This document shows positions 1 through 10,171 of a DNA stretch of 64,000 bases, one piece after another. The notes beneath the pieces are model-generated. The model made no database searches. It saw only the letters and a program-made list of their open reading frames with translations, and was not told the origin of the DNA. A program made the position numbers and the translations under genes. Origin of the DNA: Klebsormidium nitens (Eukaryota; Streptophyta; Klebsormidiophyceae; Klebsormidiales; Klebsormidiaceae); the NCBI GenBank assembly GCA_000708835.1, contig DF237039.1, positions 62,001 through 126,000 of the forward strand, written 5' to 3'. Position 1 is the first letter of the stretch, and every line of letters begins with the position of its first letter.

Positions 1-773
1 CCTTCAAACATGCTCTCCACCCAAACTGTCAACTGCATCAAATCTGTCCCCACGGTTCGCTGCCGGTGCAAAACGCTACAGTTGGTAGCCTCAACCGGCC
101 GGCCCTTTAGGAGGATTAGAAGCTGGTTTTTCACCGGTGATATTATTACCGGCTGGTTTGTTTTACGGGTCTGAACGACAGATGGTTCGGTTTGCGAAGT
201 TTGCAGCACGTTTGATGTCGGTCTGGCTAGATAGCTTCTGCGTGAACCCAGTTGGATGGACGGTTAAAATGGTTCCAACGTAAGAGCAATTTGGGTGAAG
301 AAGTTTTGGCATCCCTGCTTGTTTACACATAGTCTCTTCCTAAGCCAGAGGGGATTGAAAGGGGTGGAAGTAAGAGCGCGAAACTTCGAAGAACTCGGGT
401 TACATGACGTGGGTCAGATATTGGGAGTGAGCGGATGAGCCGGTCTGCTCAAGCTCGTGACAGCATCGCTGGCGCCTTTACTGCGGATAAATTGATTTGA
501 CAGACGCGTGGGTCGATACAAACGATTGCCGAAGCCGAAAGGAATCAAACGGGGAAAACGGGGAGCGTACGAATGCTACTACATCGAGATCCTGAGAAAG
601 TTATACAAAGGCGAACTCGAAGTGAAGTCAGAGAGCGGCCGTCGCAACTCGAGGCTTCTCTGCCCAAGTAGGAATCGCAGGGTTCCCGCCTTTGTGAAAA
701 TACTTGTCCCACAATTCCCATGTAACGACGTCCTTACTCCGGCCCTCTTAACCGTGACCCTGTTTCACTGCAG
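1..773. other. Non-coding sequence before the first visible GCN5 exon (probably intron)
   Basis: No exon matching the GCN5 acetyltransferase core or its conserved linker (expected to end in an Arg/Gln-rich stretch just before the first visible exon) can be read here. The stretch is therefore most likely intron of GCN5, with the 5' exons lying before the window. An open frame at 508-876 overlaps the real exon in a different frame and has no recognisable content before it. Confidence 0.5.
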
Positions 774-2301
774 GCGATCGAGGAGAAGGTCCGCCAGCTG
801 TCCAACCAGCACGTGGTTCACCCAGGGCTCGACACATGGAAAAAGGCGGGGTACGGACGGAAGGCGATCAGTATAGAAGAGATCCCCGGCGTCAGGGAGG
901 CGGGCTGGCAGCCGGACCCCCATTCTCATTTGCGGATACGGCTGGTCAACACGGCAGGGGATCGTCCCCCCACCAAATCGTCGCTGCACGCATTCATGCG
1001 CTCAGTGTTGCGGGTAAGTTGTGCGAAGGGGTGGTGGGCTGGTTTGCTTGACTTGGTTGCGGGGACTTTTCCTTGGAATCCGCTTGTGGGCTGTATCTCG
1101 TCGAATTGGAGCTTCTCGGATTTTGGGTTTGTCGGCTTTCGGCGGTTAGATTTGGAAAGGGCGTGGTCTATGGTAAGAAGGTGAACCTGCTTCTGCAGGA
1201 AGTATCTCGACAAGTTCTAGGCCAGAAAGTCTCTCCTGCCGGCATCAAGCTACCGAATACCGTCAGTCTTGGGCACCCTTCTATCGTCGACGTCTTGCTT
1301 TTCCGGAGGAAAAACGGCTTGAATATCAGATCCTGTGACACGTGTGCTGATCTCAATGCACTTAAACTCTTGAGTGAAATTGGACACTTCCAGTCATATG
1401 GTTCTGCACTGCAATCACCACCTCTCGCGTCGTTGTCGGTCTGACACCTGTAAGGTAAACCTAAAAGAGCATGCAAATTGTCATATCCGATGCATTCAGC
1501 CGGAAGCTTGTCTCTGCAGGCGGTTGGAGATCACCCCGACGCGTGGCCTTTCAAGGAGCCAGTAAATGCGCGCGACGTGCCCGACTACTATGACATCATC
1601 AAAGAGCCTATGGGTGAGTCCGCTGACGTCGATTGGAAACCTGTTCTTTCTGGGGTTTGAGATTGCCGGCGAATCTGACGAGTAGATGTCAGATTAATCT
1701 GGCGCTGCGATTGACCAGGGCGCTTCTCGATTTCGTGTCGGCTTCTGATGTGCTCAGGCGCGTTGAAGTCAAGTACTATTTCTTTTCAAACCAAGTACTT
1801 GTGACACGGTCTCGTCAGCGGCGGCTGGAAAGTCAAGAAGAACAGAGGTCCACATTCATTTCGACTCAGGTTTCAAGATTCCTGACAAGGCGCTGTTGTA
1901 AGCATTCCAACAATGGTGACATACACAAACCCAGCGGGTGATTGAATGGCATATTGCTGCATCAAGCAAGGCCTATCACAGAATATCGCAGCCAGAGGCT
2001 CTGCTAAGACGGACCAACTGTGCAACTCTCGTGGTAATGAACTAGAATCGTAATTTTTCCAGACCTGAAAACGATCTCGCGGAGGCTCGACGGGGAGGCC
2101 TACTACGTCACGCTCGAGATCTTCAACTCGGACATGCGGCGCGTCTTTGCCAACGCGCGCATCTACAACGCCCCGGACACGATCTACTACAAGGCGTCGA
2201 CCAAGCTGGAGACGTTCTTCAGCCACCGCATGAAGGCGGGACTGCAGATCGGGGGCCGCCCGATGCCGAGCCACAGACCGGGGAAGGAACTGACTAGTTG
2301 A
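774..2301 (+). CDS. GCN5: Histone acetyltransferase GCN5 (HAG1-type), C-terminal part with bromodomain
   Basis: Three exons are visible: 774-1013, 1520-1613 and 2063-2301, with stop TGA at 2299-2301. They give 190 residues with consistent phases and GT-AG borders. The first exon encodes the linker after the acetyltransferase fold, with [12 protein letters not shown], which is diagnostic for GCN5. Exons 2 and 3 encode a bromodomain: [20 protein letters not shown], then [16 protein letters not shown], then [13 protein letters not shown], which carries the acetyl-lysine-binding Asn. GCN5 is the catalytic subunit of SAGA-type coactivators; it acetylates histone H3 tails in the nucleus, and the bromodomain helps retain it on acetylated chromatin. 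The catalytic domain lies before the window, so the gene is partial at 5' here. The gene is convergent with the PPCS gene. Family identity is near certain; whether the upstream part is intact cannot be seen. Confidence 0.93.
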
Positions 2302-3013
2302 CGCTGGAAGCTGTTGCTTTTGATAATTGCTTTGCATGTGTCTGGACGGAGCTTGTCGTATGTGAGTGTACAGTTTCATGCACATATGTAGCCGCGGAAC
2401 TCCTTCTGAATCATAGTGCCCTTGGGCCCGGTTGTGAGACCGGGCATGCATGACGCCATGTTGCGGTTTGCACATAGTGGCAGGTCAGCTCAAGCGGACC
2501 CAGCTTAGAGTGAGCTTACACAGGTCAGATGGAGCATATTTTTCCTCAAGTGTTCTGCTAAACGTACCTTTCAAATGACCCGGCTACTACTGATCGACAT
2601 GATGTCGTGGGAATCATACAAGGCTTTGCGGTAAAATGAAAGCTATAGCTCGATCAGTAATCTTTGTCTGCATTGACATGTGTGCGGGCCCGCGCCAGCA
2701 TGCGTGACATGTCACTGCCAGATTACCGCGTGTACTCCACTGTACCACGATTCATAGTCTGGCACGATCCCTGCAGATAGTACACGCGGGTCGCCCTGTG
2801 CGCATGAATCTGCACACAATGCACCAGAACATGCAACATGTGCACAGGCCGCTTGCGCATGTAGGATAGGTTCAAGCTTGCGCAACAGGGCAGATGCCAG
2901 AGCGATCGTACAGTACCTACCACTTTGATTAAGCCTTAATCAGTAAGGACCACAGTAAGATTGATCATAAGTAACTACTTGCCCTGAATTAGTAATCTTT
3001 GTTGCCATATAGC
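2302..3013. other. Convergent intergenic region, GCN5 / PPCS 3' ends
   Basis: This holds the 3' flanks of two genes that point at each other. No conserved exon, RNA gene or repeat was recognised. Confidence 0.5.
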
Positions 3014-6000
3014 TCAAATAGATTGGGGTGCTGCTTGGTCTGAAGCTCGTTCTCGTCCGTTGCCGTGTTTCAAATACAATCGATGCCGTTGAGTCAAGTG
3101 GCCCACAATCTTTTCCTCGATGTCCTCGTCCCTCGAGTCTCTGGTCAGAACAGTCTCTCCCGCAGCCTCAATGATAACAACCTGCACAGTACGAACAGCA
3201 TACTGGTCAACTGGTTGCTGTCCGTTCACATCTCAGGGAATCAAGGGCTGACGCAGAATTGACGTGTCTTTTCACAAGGATTGACAAGAGAGACCACGCA
3301 CCGGACCACTTCGGTGGCACCGAAAGGACCATGGTGAAGCGCCACAGATGGTCGGAAAAAGGATGTGCAGACCATTCAAACCAAGCTCAAGTGGTTTTCT
3401 TACAGGTCGTGTACACTGATAGAGTGGGGTGTTGCACTGCAACCGCAACGGTCAATAATCCCACATGCCGATCTCACGTTTCTGACATTAGTTCCCAACA
3501 CGCATTTTCTTCTGCTCTCGCGAGTAGGTCAGCTAACGACTGTCCTTTCTAAGCGTCCAAGCGGCTGCTTAGCCGACGAATCTCGACGCATCAGACGGCA
3601 GCTCTGTGGCTGCGTCCCTTGACGGAGCCCACTTCACCTCTGTTAAGGCCTTCAGGGTCTCCTTTAACAAGGCTCTCCAAAAGCGGAGGACCTCCAACCC
3701 GTCACGGCGCGTGAGCATGGTCCTTAGTTGAAACCGCTATTGGCGTAGCGCGGGTCCATGCACACCCTAAAATCGCAAGTGTTATCAAACGTCTGAAAAT
3801 AACGCTTGCTCTAACCCTCTCCTCCAAACTTGTGTTGCTGCAAACAAAGGTACCAACTCCTCACCTTATCCTTCCTCGTGTGCAACTCGTTTGCCACAAC
3901 GGCATGCACGCCATTCTTAAGGAGCGCCCCTTTCGCTTTTTGCATCAGCATGCCCATGTCCGTCTCCAACTGCAAGAAGACGGCGAGAATGTTGGATTCC
4001 AACTTTTAAGCACGTTGCGTTGGAAACCGTGGAACTATAATAGAAAGATCAGAGAACTGATACTTGAGACGGACAACGGGTTTCGAGCAGGCGTCTTTCA
4101 TAGTCGCGCGCCCTTGCGGCAGAGAGGCTGTGCTCAACCTAACAGAATGGGCAACTCCCTTCCGGCCTTATCGCAGCGCAAACATTGCTGCCGTCGACTA
4201 TAAAGCTGTGCATCCGTGCAAAGGTGGAAATGCGACATCATACTGCAACGCATAAGAGGGGTTTCAGAACACGGCGCGCTTGCCTTGAAGGAGACGACAA
4301 ACGCCTCGGGCGCCCAGCGCCGCCGCAGCAGGGGGATCATCTTCGGCACGTTGCACAGCTCCATGGCGAGGGGCCCGCCCGCAGACTGAATCTTGTGCTC
4401 GTGCTGCGAAGTTCAAGGGTTCACGGGTGTTGGTCGTGAAAAGTATAGCTTGCTCAAAAGGGTACTTGTAGACGAAAAGACTCAGTTGTTAGGTTGTGTG
4501 CCTCCCCGGCATAGAAATCTCAGTTCCAGGCCGGTCTCTGAAGGAGACTGCTGGGTGCCTCCTGCACATTTGACGATTTTCCGTCTGGGCTTTGTCAGAC
4601 CCAATTACCGTCTTAAGAGTTCGGGAAGTCATACGCGTAGAATGATTCAAGAAGAAGCAGCGAAGACTTCGGAGCGCGCGTTCCTACGGACTCGTAGCCG
4701 CGGGCTTATCATCGGCTCCGCGAATGAAGAAGCGCAAATTGCGAAGCGTGCATTCTCCGGGAGCTTTAGCCGCGGTTCTACCATTGTCTCCCCATGAAGA
4801 AAAGCACAAAATTGGAAGCGTGCGTTCCCAAGGAAACTTAGCCGCGCTTTTACCATCGTCTGCCAATGAAAAGAACCGCAAATTCCAAAGTTTCTCAGGA
4901 AAGTTTGTCGGCGGGCTTACCATCGTCTCCCAGGGAACGTAAAAGTCAGACACTGCGGCCGCCAGGTAAAAGAAGGCGCGCTTCCCGAAGCCTTCTAGCA
5001 ACGACCCGACCAACCCCAGCATCTGCAAACGACGTCAGCTCACGTCAGGTAAGCTCGGCGAGATGGTTCCACGCCATCGGTCCTCACCTGGGAAGCTTTT
5101 TGTCAAGAGTGAGTTTCAGAAGACGGTGGCGAGCCTTGCGTCTCAAGGTCGTGACAATGCGTTTCTGCGGTTATGGAATGCACTTGAGAACACAAGAAAC
5201 CAGAGGCTTCATTGCCCTCGGCCGGAAGTATGGCTGCGCAATGCTGACGAGGGGTGGCTATGGGAGACAATCTTCTCTTTCCGTCGAAGGCACCGATTGA
5301 ATGTCACAGACGAGGAGGCGAAACAAAGGAAGAACGAGAAACCGAGGTCCAACGGACAAATTTTCGCTCGCTTATGATCCTATCAGCAGAATTTACAGAT
5401 CGTGTTCTCCGTAAAATCTTCTGAACGAGTACAGTTGGGCACATGCTCCAAACACGTGCAACTCATGCCATATTGACGTCAGTGGGTGTAGGAAAGACCA
5501 CCACCCGTGACCCGTTCCCAAACAAAACCTAGGGCCCCATGCGTAAACAGCAGCTCGGGGACGGACATTGCAAGGATCCGGCGAAGCGTTTCTTCACTGA
5601 ACAACCGTGAAGGGGTTGCGCTTATGAATTGGCTCACAGACGCTGTAATCAACCATGAGTTCATCTTGGAGTCGATGAATGGTAGCCACGTCCGAGCTTC
5701 CAGAGACCAAAGCCACGAACACCGAATCGACGGACGAAAGAGACGCAAGCCCCCTGCTAAAAATGGTTATGAGCACTTACTTGCAGATACTCGAAGAGGG
5801 TGGTGAAATGGAGGTGGAGAAGCGTCCCGTCAGCAACGACCTGTCGTCATATCAGTGGAGGGAACACATAGTCAGCGCTTCTTCCGTGCGACTTTCTGCA
5901 TGTTGAGAAAGTGTTGAATGGACATTTGACACAAAGATAAGCGCACGATTTCACTCGGAGCAGATCAGCAATGGTTTTGTGATCAGTTCGCGTTGGCCCG

Positions 6001-8673
6001 CCAGTAGTCGACAACGTTAGAATGACAATTATATTGCGGAAGCAGTGCCTCATTGAGTGGTTTTCTATTGGTTTTTCCTGAAGGAACGACCAGACCTCGA
6101 CCGATTGTACGCTTATATTAATCTCAAAGTCAATCTAGCGTTGAGACAGTAATGTTGCGATCGGACGCGGACTACAACGGAGTCTTGCTCCACTCTGGAC
6201 CCTTCTGACCAATACCAGGACTGGCATATTCGACTAGCATCACAGCCTCGAGTGAGGTACTCTTCCTTGACGCAGTGCATGAAGTTGTTCAATGATCTTA
6301 ACAAAGTGCATACGAGCTACAACATTTGTGCACTACAAACGGAAATGTTAGGTTGAACAATCCGCACATAAAAGTGGACATCGCGGAACATGTTTGACGC
6401 CAAGAGGGAAGAAAACAACTTCTTTGGAACTAACCGTGCTGTGAGCTTTTAATGCGGAGAGAACTGTCTGCTCGTACTGGGGCCGAGCTGCGAGAACACT
6501 GGCGAGGCGTCAACCAAAGGGCACTAGTTTTCGTTGTTTGCTCTGGGCTTGGCAGCTTGGAAAGTCGTAATCAACCAACGACATAATAATAATGGCTGCC
6601 GAAGCCTTAACACCAAGCTTCGGTTGCTTCAACCAGATACACTAAAGTCAAGCCCTCCCCACCCAAACGACTTTTTCGAGATCGACAAAGGATGCTGAAG
6701 GATTAAGCGCACTTCTCCTCGTCACTGAATCCTTCCTTCACATTTCGAAAGGGCTACGAGCGTCCCAAAAGCAGACTTCCAATGGGGGATTCCTCAATCA
6801 TTGACTTAAATCTGGCCAGAGTAGAATGATGTGTCTTGAGAACCCTTGAGAGTGCCCTCCGGAAAATCAGAACCGGGACGGATGCTTCTTAACGAATTTC
6901 GCCGACAGTATTGCCTGTCCTTCCTGCGAAGTGCGACTCCCGCAAGAACATAAAACGTCCATTGGGGGGTATCACCCGCCCAACCCGAAGTTGGCTTAGC
7001 CAATGCAAGGATTCGGCGCAACCGGTTGAAAATGTGGCGTACAGCTATTGAGACTGCACCCTGAAGTCTTGATAGCAAGGTGAAAACAGCAACGGACGAA
7101 CAGGAAGTTTGATCCCGGTGTGTACGTCAAACTTGAAAGATAGAGGAATCATCAAACAACGCAACAGAGAGCACAAACGAAAAGCACACCCGGAAACACT
7201 GACCATGTAAGGAGCCATCCGGCGCCGTCTCAAGGCAGTCAAGAAGGGGCCGCTCGGGGAGGTCCCGACAGAAGGGCTGTACAGAACCCCTGCGCAAAGT
7301 ATTGAAGCCAAGGTGAGTGCCTCGCTTAACTCACAAATTAAGCTGGTTCAGAGCTTGTCGCACAGGGTCTCTCTGGGTTTAGCTTTAACGGAAGGCATCA
7401 ACCGATTTGCAGGAATGGCCACAAGACACTTCCAATTACGGAGGAAGGCAGGAATTTGATCAGCCCATGGTAAGACTCATCAGGTTGCATGCAGTGTCGC
7501 AGCTCAGAAGATTCTCATTGCGTCCGCTGAGAAGTTAGGAAGGGATGAGAGATGGGAGCCTGCCTTACGTGCGGCTCAGAAAGATGACAGCATAACCTGA
7601 CTTCAAGAAAAACCTGCAACAAGAACGAACTGCTTTCAGGTTTTGAAGCACCCGAAGAGCCGCTTTAGCAATGAGCCACTTTGGTAGCGCTCTCTCAACT
7701 GAGCTTGACATGTCGTCTTCAAGCACCATGGGTAATCCTTCTTTCTCAACTTCACCAGGACTGTTAAGATACTATTGAAGGCGGGCTTGTCACGCATATC
7801 GATCAAAACACTCTGGCAGATGTGTAAGCCTTTGGGGCGGTGCCACTATGATCTGCCTGAATTGATTATTTGTAACCACAGGTCACAGTCAGAGCACAGG
7901 GGCAACTACAAAGAGGGTGAAGCCCTCCAATCGCGCCGACATCTGCCCCCGACCAGCTCAAATTTGCATAAGTGGGGGCCGCCAACAATTTCTTTCCAGT
8001 TTCCAAACAGCCGTTGAAAAATGAGTAATTGGGGGAAAACTGACTCGGTGGATGCTGCCCCACGGTTCCCTGCGCTGAAGTTGTCAATGAATCTGACGCA
8101 GCGCCTTTCCAGGGGGACAGTGGTGCCCCCCGAAGTGACACAGACAATGGGCCGCCCTTTCTCTGCAATACGTTGCTGATGTTTATTTGTTGAGCAATGG
8201 ACTTGCCGCCTTGCGTTAGATCTCTCAGCTGAGCTTCGGCAACTGCGAGTGAGTGACTCGTTCGCGGTTCGGTTTCAAACGAACTTTACAGACTTTTCAT
8301 CCTGGAAAAGTTTGCAGGTTGAATTTGATGATTTAGATCAGAAGCGCACCCGTACCACCAACAGATCGATTTTGCCTCCATAAGTCAAATTGTACTATGG
8401 CACCTATTCAGACACTCTTCCCCAATCAGGGCAGCAGAGTTGGACTCGAATTTGCCCAGCTAAGTAACCAAGACAATTGTAAGACAATCGCAGCATTTGC
8501 AGCTGGTTCCATATTTGCAGGGCCATACCTGAGCGGTTTTGCTTGTAAACAAAGGCTTTGAGCTGTGCAATGACATCGCTTTCCCCAGAAAGCGGTGGTG
8601 CAGCATCAAAGAAGCGCTCTGCCGCCTGCAGAGCATCAGGGTCCATTGCTTCACAGTCAGAAGACGTCTCCAT
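3014..8673 (-). CDS. PPCS: Phosphopantothenate--cysteine ligase (PPCS/CoaB-type)
   Basis: Ten exons, in transcript order: 8673-8529, 8162-8045, 7613-7569, 7289-7204, 7060-7023, 5840-5781, 5022-4921, 4403-4284, 3969-3865, 3181-3014. Together they give 987 nt, 328 residues, close to plant PPCS length. The enzyme joins 4'-phosphopantothenate to cysteine, the second step of coenzyme A synthesis, probably in the cytosol. Visible motifs in order are FFDAAPPL near the N terminus, [98 protein letters not shown] and [12 protein letters not shown]. The start at 8673 was chosen because it sits where plant homologues begin; the frame stays open upstream to 8910. The intron after exon 8 has a GC donor (AAG|GCAAGC). 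The 38-nt exon 5 is the weak point: canonical splicing keeps frame but gives an unfamiliar peptide, whereas the frame shifted by one reads [11 protein letters not shown], which looks more like the family. Confidence 0.92.
4690..4940 (-). repeat. About 70-bp tandem repeat built on a PPCS 5' splice site
   Basis: Four copies of a ~70-bp unit lie side by side, with junctions at about 4921 (the real donor), 4852, 4782 and 4711. On the minus strand each carries a version of the exon end plus donor: AGACGATG|GTAAGCCCG, AGACGATG|GTAAAAGCG, AGACAATG|GTAGAACCG and AGCCGATG|ATAAGCCCG. The rest of the unit is also alignable, including a GGAACGCACGCTTC-like block and a CTTCTTCAT-like tail. Divergence grows away from the functional site. 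Confidence 0.85.
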
Positions 8674-8799
8674 TGCAACAAGGACCAATATCAGGGAGCC
8701 AATGAATGCAACAGGCGCTGTCTTGGAAGTTGTACCTCTGCGCCGCTGTGCCAGATCACATTGACGTTGTTTGGCTGGTGCCAGTGCCGCAAAACGTAC

Positions 8800-9158
8800 A
8801 AAGTTTGCGAATAGAATTTGGGAGAATCGGATGCGGACGGTACCGGACCAAATATGGCAGCGCACGGTATGCACCGTCGCTTCTAGCGCGGTACCTAGCC
8901 GCAGAAGCAACCGGGCACTCGTGGTGACTTAGGGTTAAGTCAAAAAGCAGTGACGGTATGTTAGGGTTACGCCACTTCCCTGTGACGGTTTGTTAGGGTT
9001 ACGCCCCTACCCTGTGACTGCCCTACGATTAGGGTTCCTACTAACGGCTAAGCCACTGACCTTAGGGTTCTGGTGTATTCTTCCTACTACCCGAGCACTT
9101 TCTAGTGTTCGAACAGGCTGTCCGCGTCCGATTCTCCCAAATTCTATTCGCAAACTTT
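8800..9158. mobile_element. Inverted-repeat element with 38-bp arms upstream of PPCS
   Basis: Arm 8800-8837 and arm 9121-9158 are reverse complements with one mismatch in 38 bp. Both contain GCGAATAGAATTTGGGAGAA or its complement. The 283-bp interior holds short direct repeats with TTAGGGTT. There is no open frame of note and no clear target-site duplication at the ends. It could be a small non-autonomous foldback element or an inverted duplication; the origin is an inference, the arms are seen directly. Confidence 0.65.
8929..9069 (+). repeat. Five TTAGGGTT motifs in about 32-bp imperfect repeats
   Basis: TTAGGGTT occurs at 8929, 8961, 8993, 9029 and 9062, all on the same strand. The 8961 and 8993 copies sit in a clear direct repeat (GTGACGGTnTGTTAGGGTTA followed by CGCC), exactly 32 bp apart. 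The reverse complement AACCCTAA is the core of the plant telo-box, a promoter motif common in housekeeping genes, and also resembles plant-type telomere repeats. Confidence 0.75.
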
Positions 9159-9363
9159 CCAGTGGCGACGAAATCATGAAAGCGGCTTCACGCAACCACA
9201 GCTGGCTGAGGACTGGCATTCATAAGCTATGCAGACGACTTTCGGGCTATAGCGCGTTTTTTCCTCCAGGTTCCGGCGCGCCAAGGGCCGTAGAATCACA
9301 AGTGCCCAGAGGCAAGACCGTTTCATGAGTATTTAATCTGGTACATATTAGCGCGTTTTACAA

Positions 9364-9574
9364 TACCGTACCAATTGTCCGGTTGGGCAACAATTAAATA
9401 TTTTTTGACTTGCCCAAAAATCTGAATTGAAAATAAATTCCAATCAAGGATTTGCAGATCATTTTGCTCCGTTAAAAAATCAAAATAAATGCATAAATGA
9501 AGCTGCCCAAAATCCCTGAGATACGAAATTAATTATTGGGCAAAAATCTGCCCAACCGGACAATTGGTACGGTA
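9364..9574. mobile_element. MITE-like element, 211 bp with perfect 26-bp terminal inverted repeats
   Basis: Ends 9364-9389 and 9549-9574 are perfect reverse complements over 26 bp (outer part TACCGTACCAATTGTCCGG). The interior is AT-rich and non-coding. The outermost TA on both sides could be a TA target duplication, as in Tc1/mariner-type MITEs, but one copy alone cannot settle this. It lies in the PPCS/PAO promoter region. No second copy was noticed in the window. Confidence 0.75.
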
Positions 9575-10171
9575 ACCTGGACGGTATTAGCTTTGGTACT
9601 GGTAATCCAACTTCAAGCACTGGCCAGCGGATTTTGATATTTATGGCCCCAACAGATCGTTCTAGCCGTCGGCTTCGTTTCGAGGGCTCAATCTATGCCA
9701 CGCGTCACGCGCTTGAAGAATTGATCTCCTCAGCCCAGGCGCTGTGACTGTGACTTCGACTGTATCAGTGCCAGTGTATTAACTCTGAGTGAAAGCTGAC
9801 GTCTGCTTTCAAGAATTTCGTGCACCTTGCTGCTTGACATAGCAATTCTCGTGCATTGCGCAAAGCTCCCCCTTCTAAATCCAAGCTCCAGCCACGAGCT
9901 AGCCGAAGCTCAAACCAAACACCAAGCTGATCCACTAGCCCTGCTTTCAGCCACCTCCCAGCTGTTTCCCTCCCTCTTTTGCCTCCTCAACACATCGGGC
10001 GGGCGGCTAGCCCCCACCCCCACCGCACGCTGATGACGGAAACCCTTGGAGCAGGAACCCTGGCAGCTTACGCTGCACCTGATCACACCGCAGGCCGCTG
10101 GACGAGAGCCTCGAGGCTCCTGTGTAGTCGTGACCGTTGCAAAACCAACGGAGAGACGATACCTCACGAAA

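Larger units (their letters stand above)
8674..10171. promoter_or_regulatory. Divergent promoter region between PPCS and polyamine oxidase
   Basis: About 1.5 kb separates two start codons that point away from each other, so the regulatory sequence for both genes should lie here. It contains a 359-bp inverted-repeat element enclosing five TTAGGGTT motifs and a 211-bp terminal-inverted-repeat element, both listed separately. No TATA box was assigned. Confidence 0.6.

Noticed and set aside
508-876. 122-residue open frame before the first GCN5 exon
   Set aside because: It overlaps the real exon in another frame and shows no GCN5 or other family motif.
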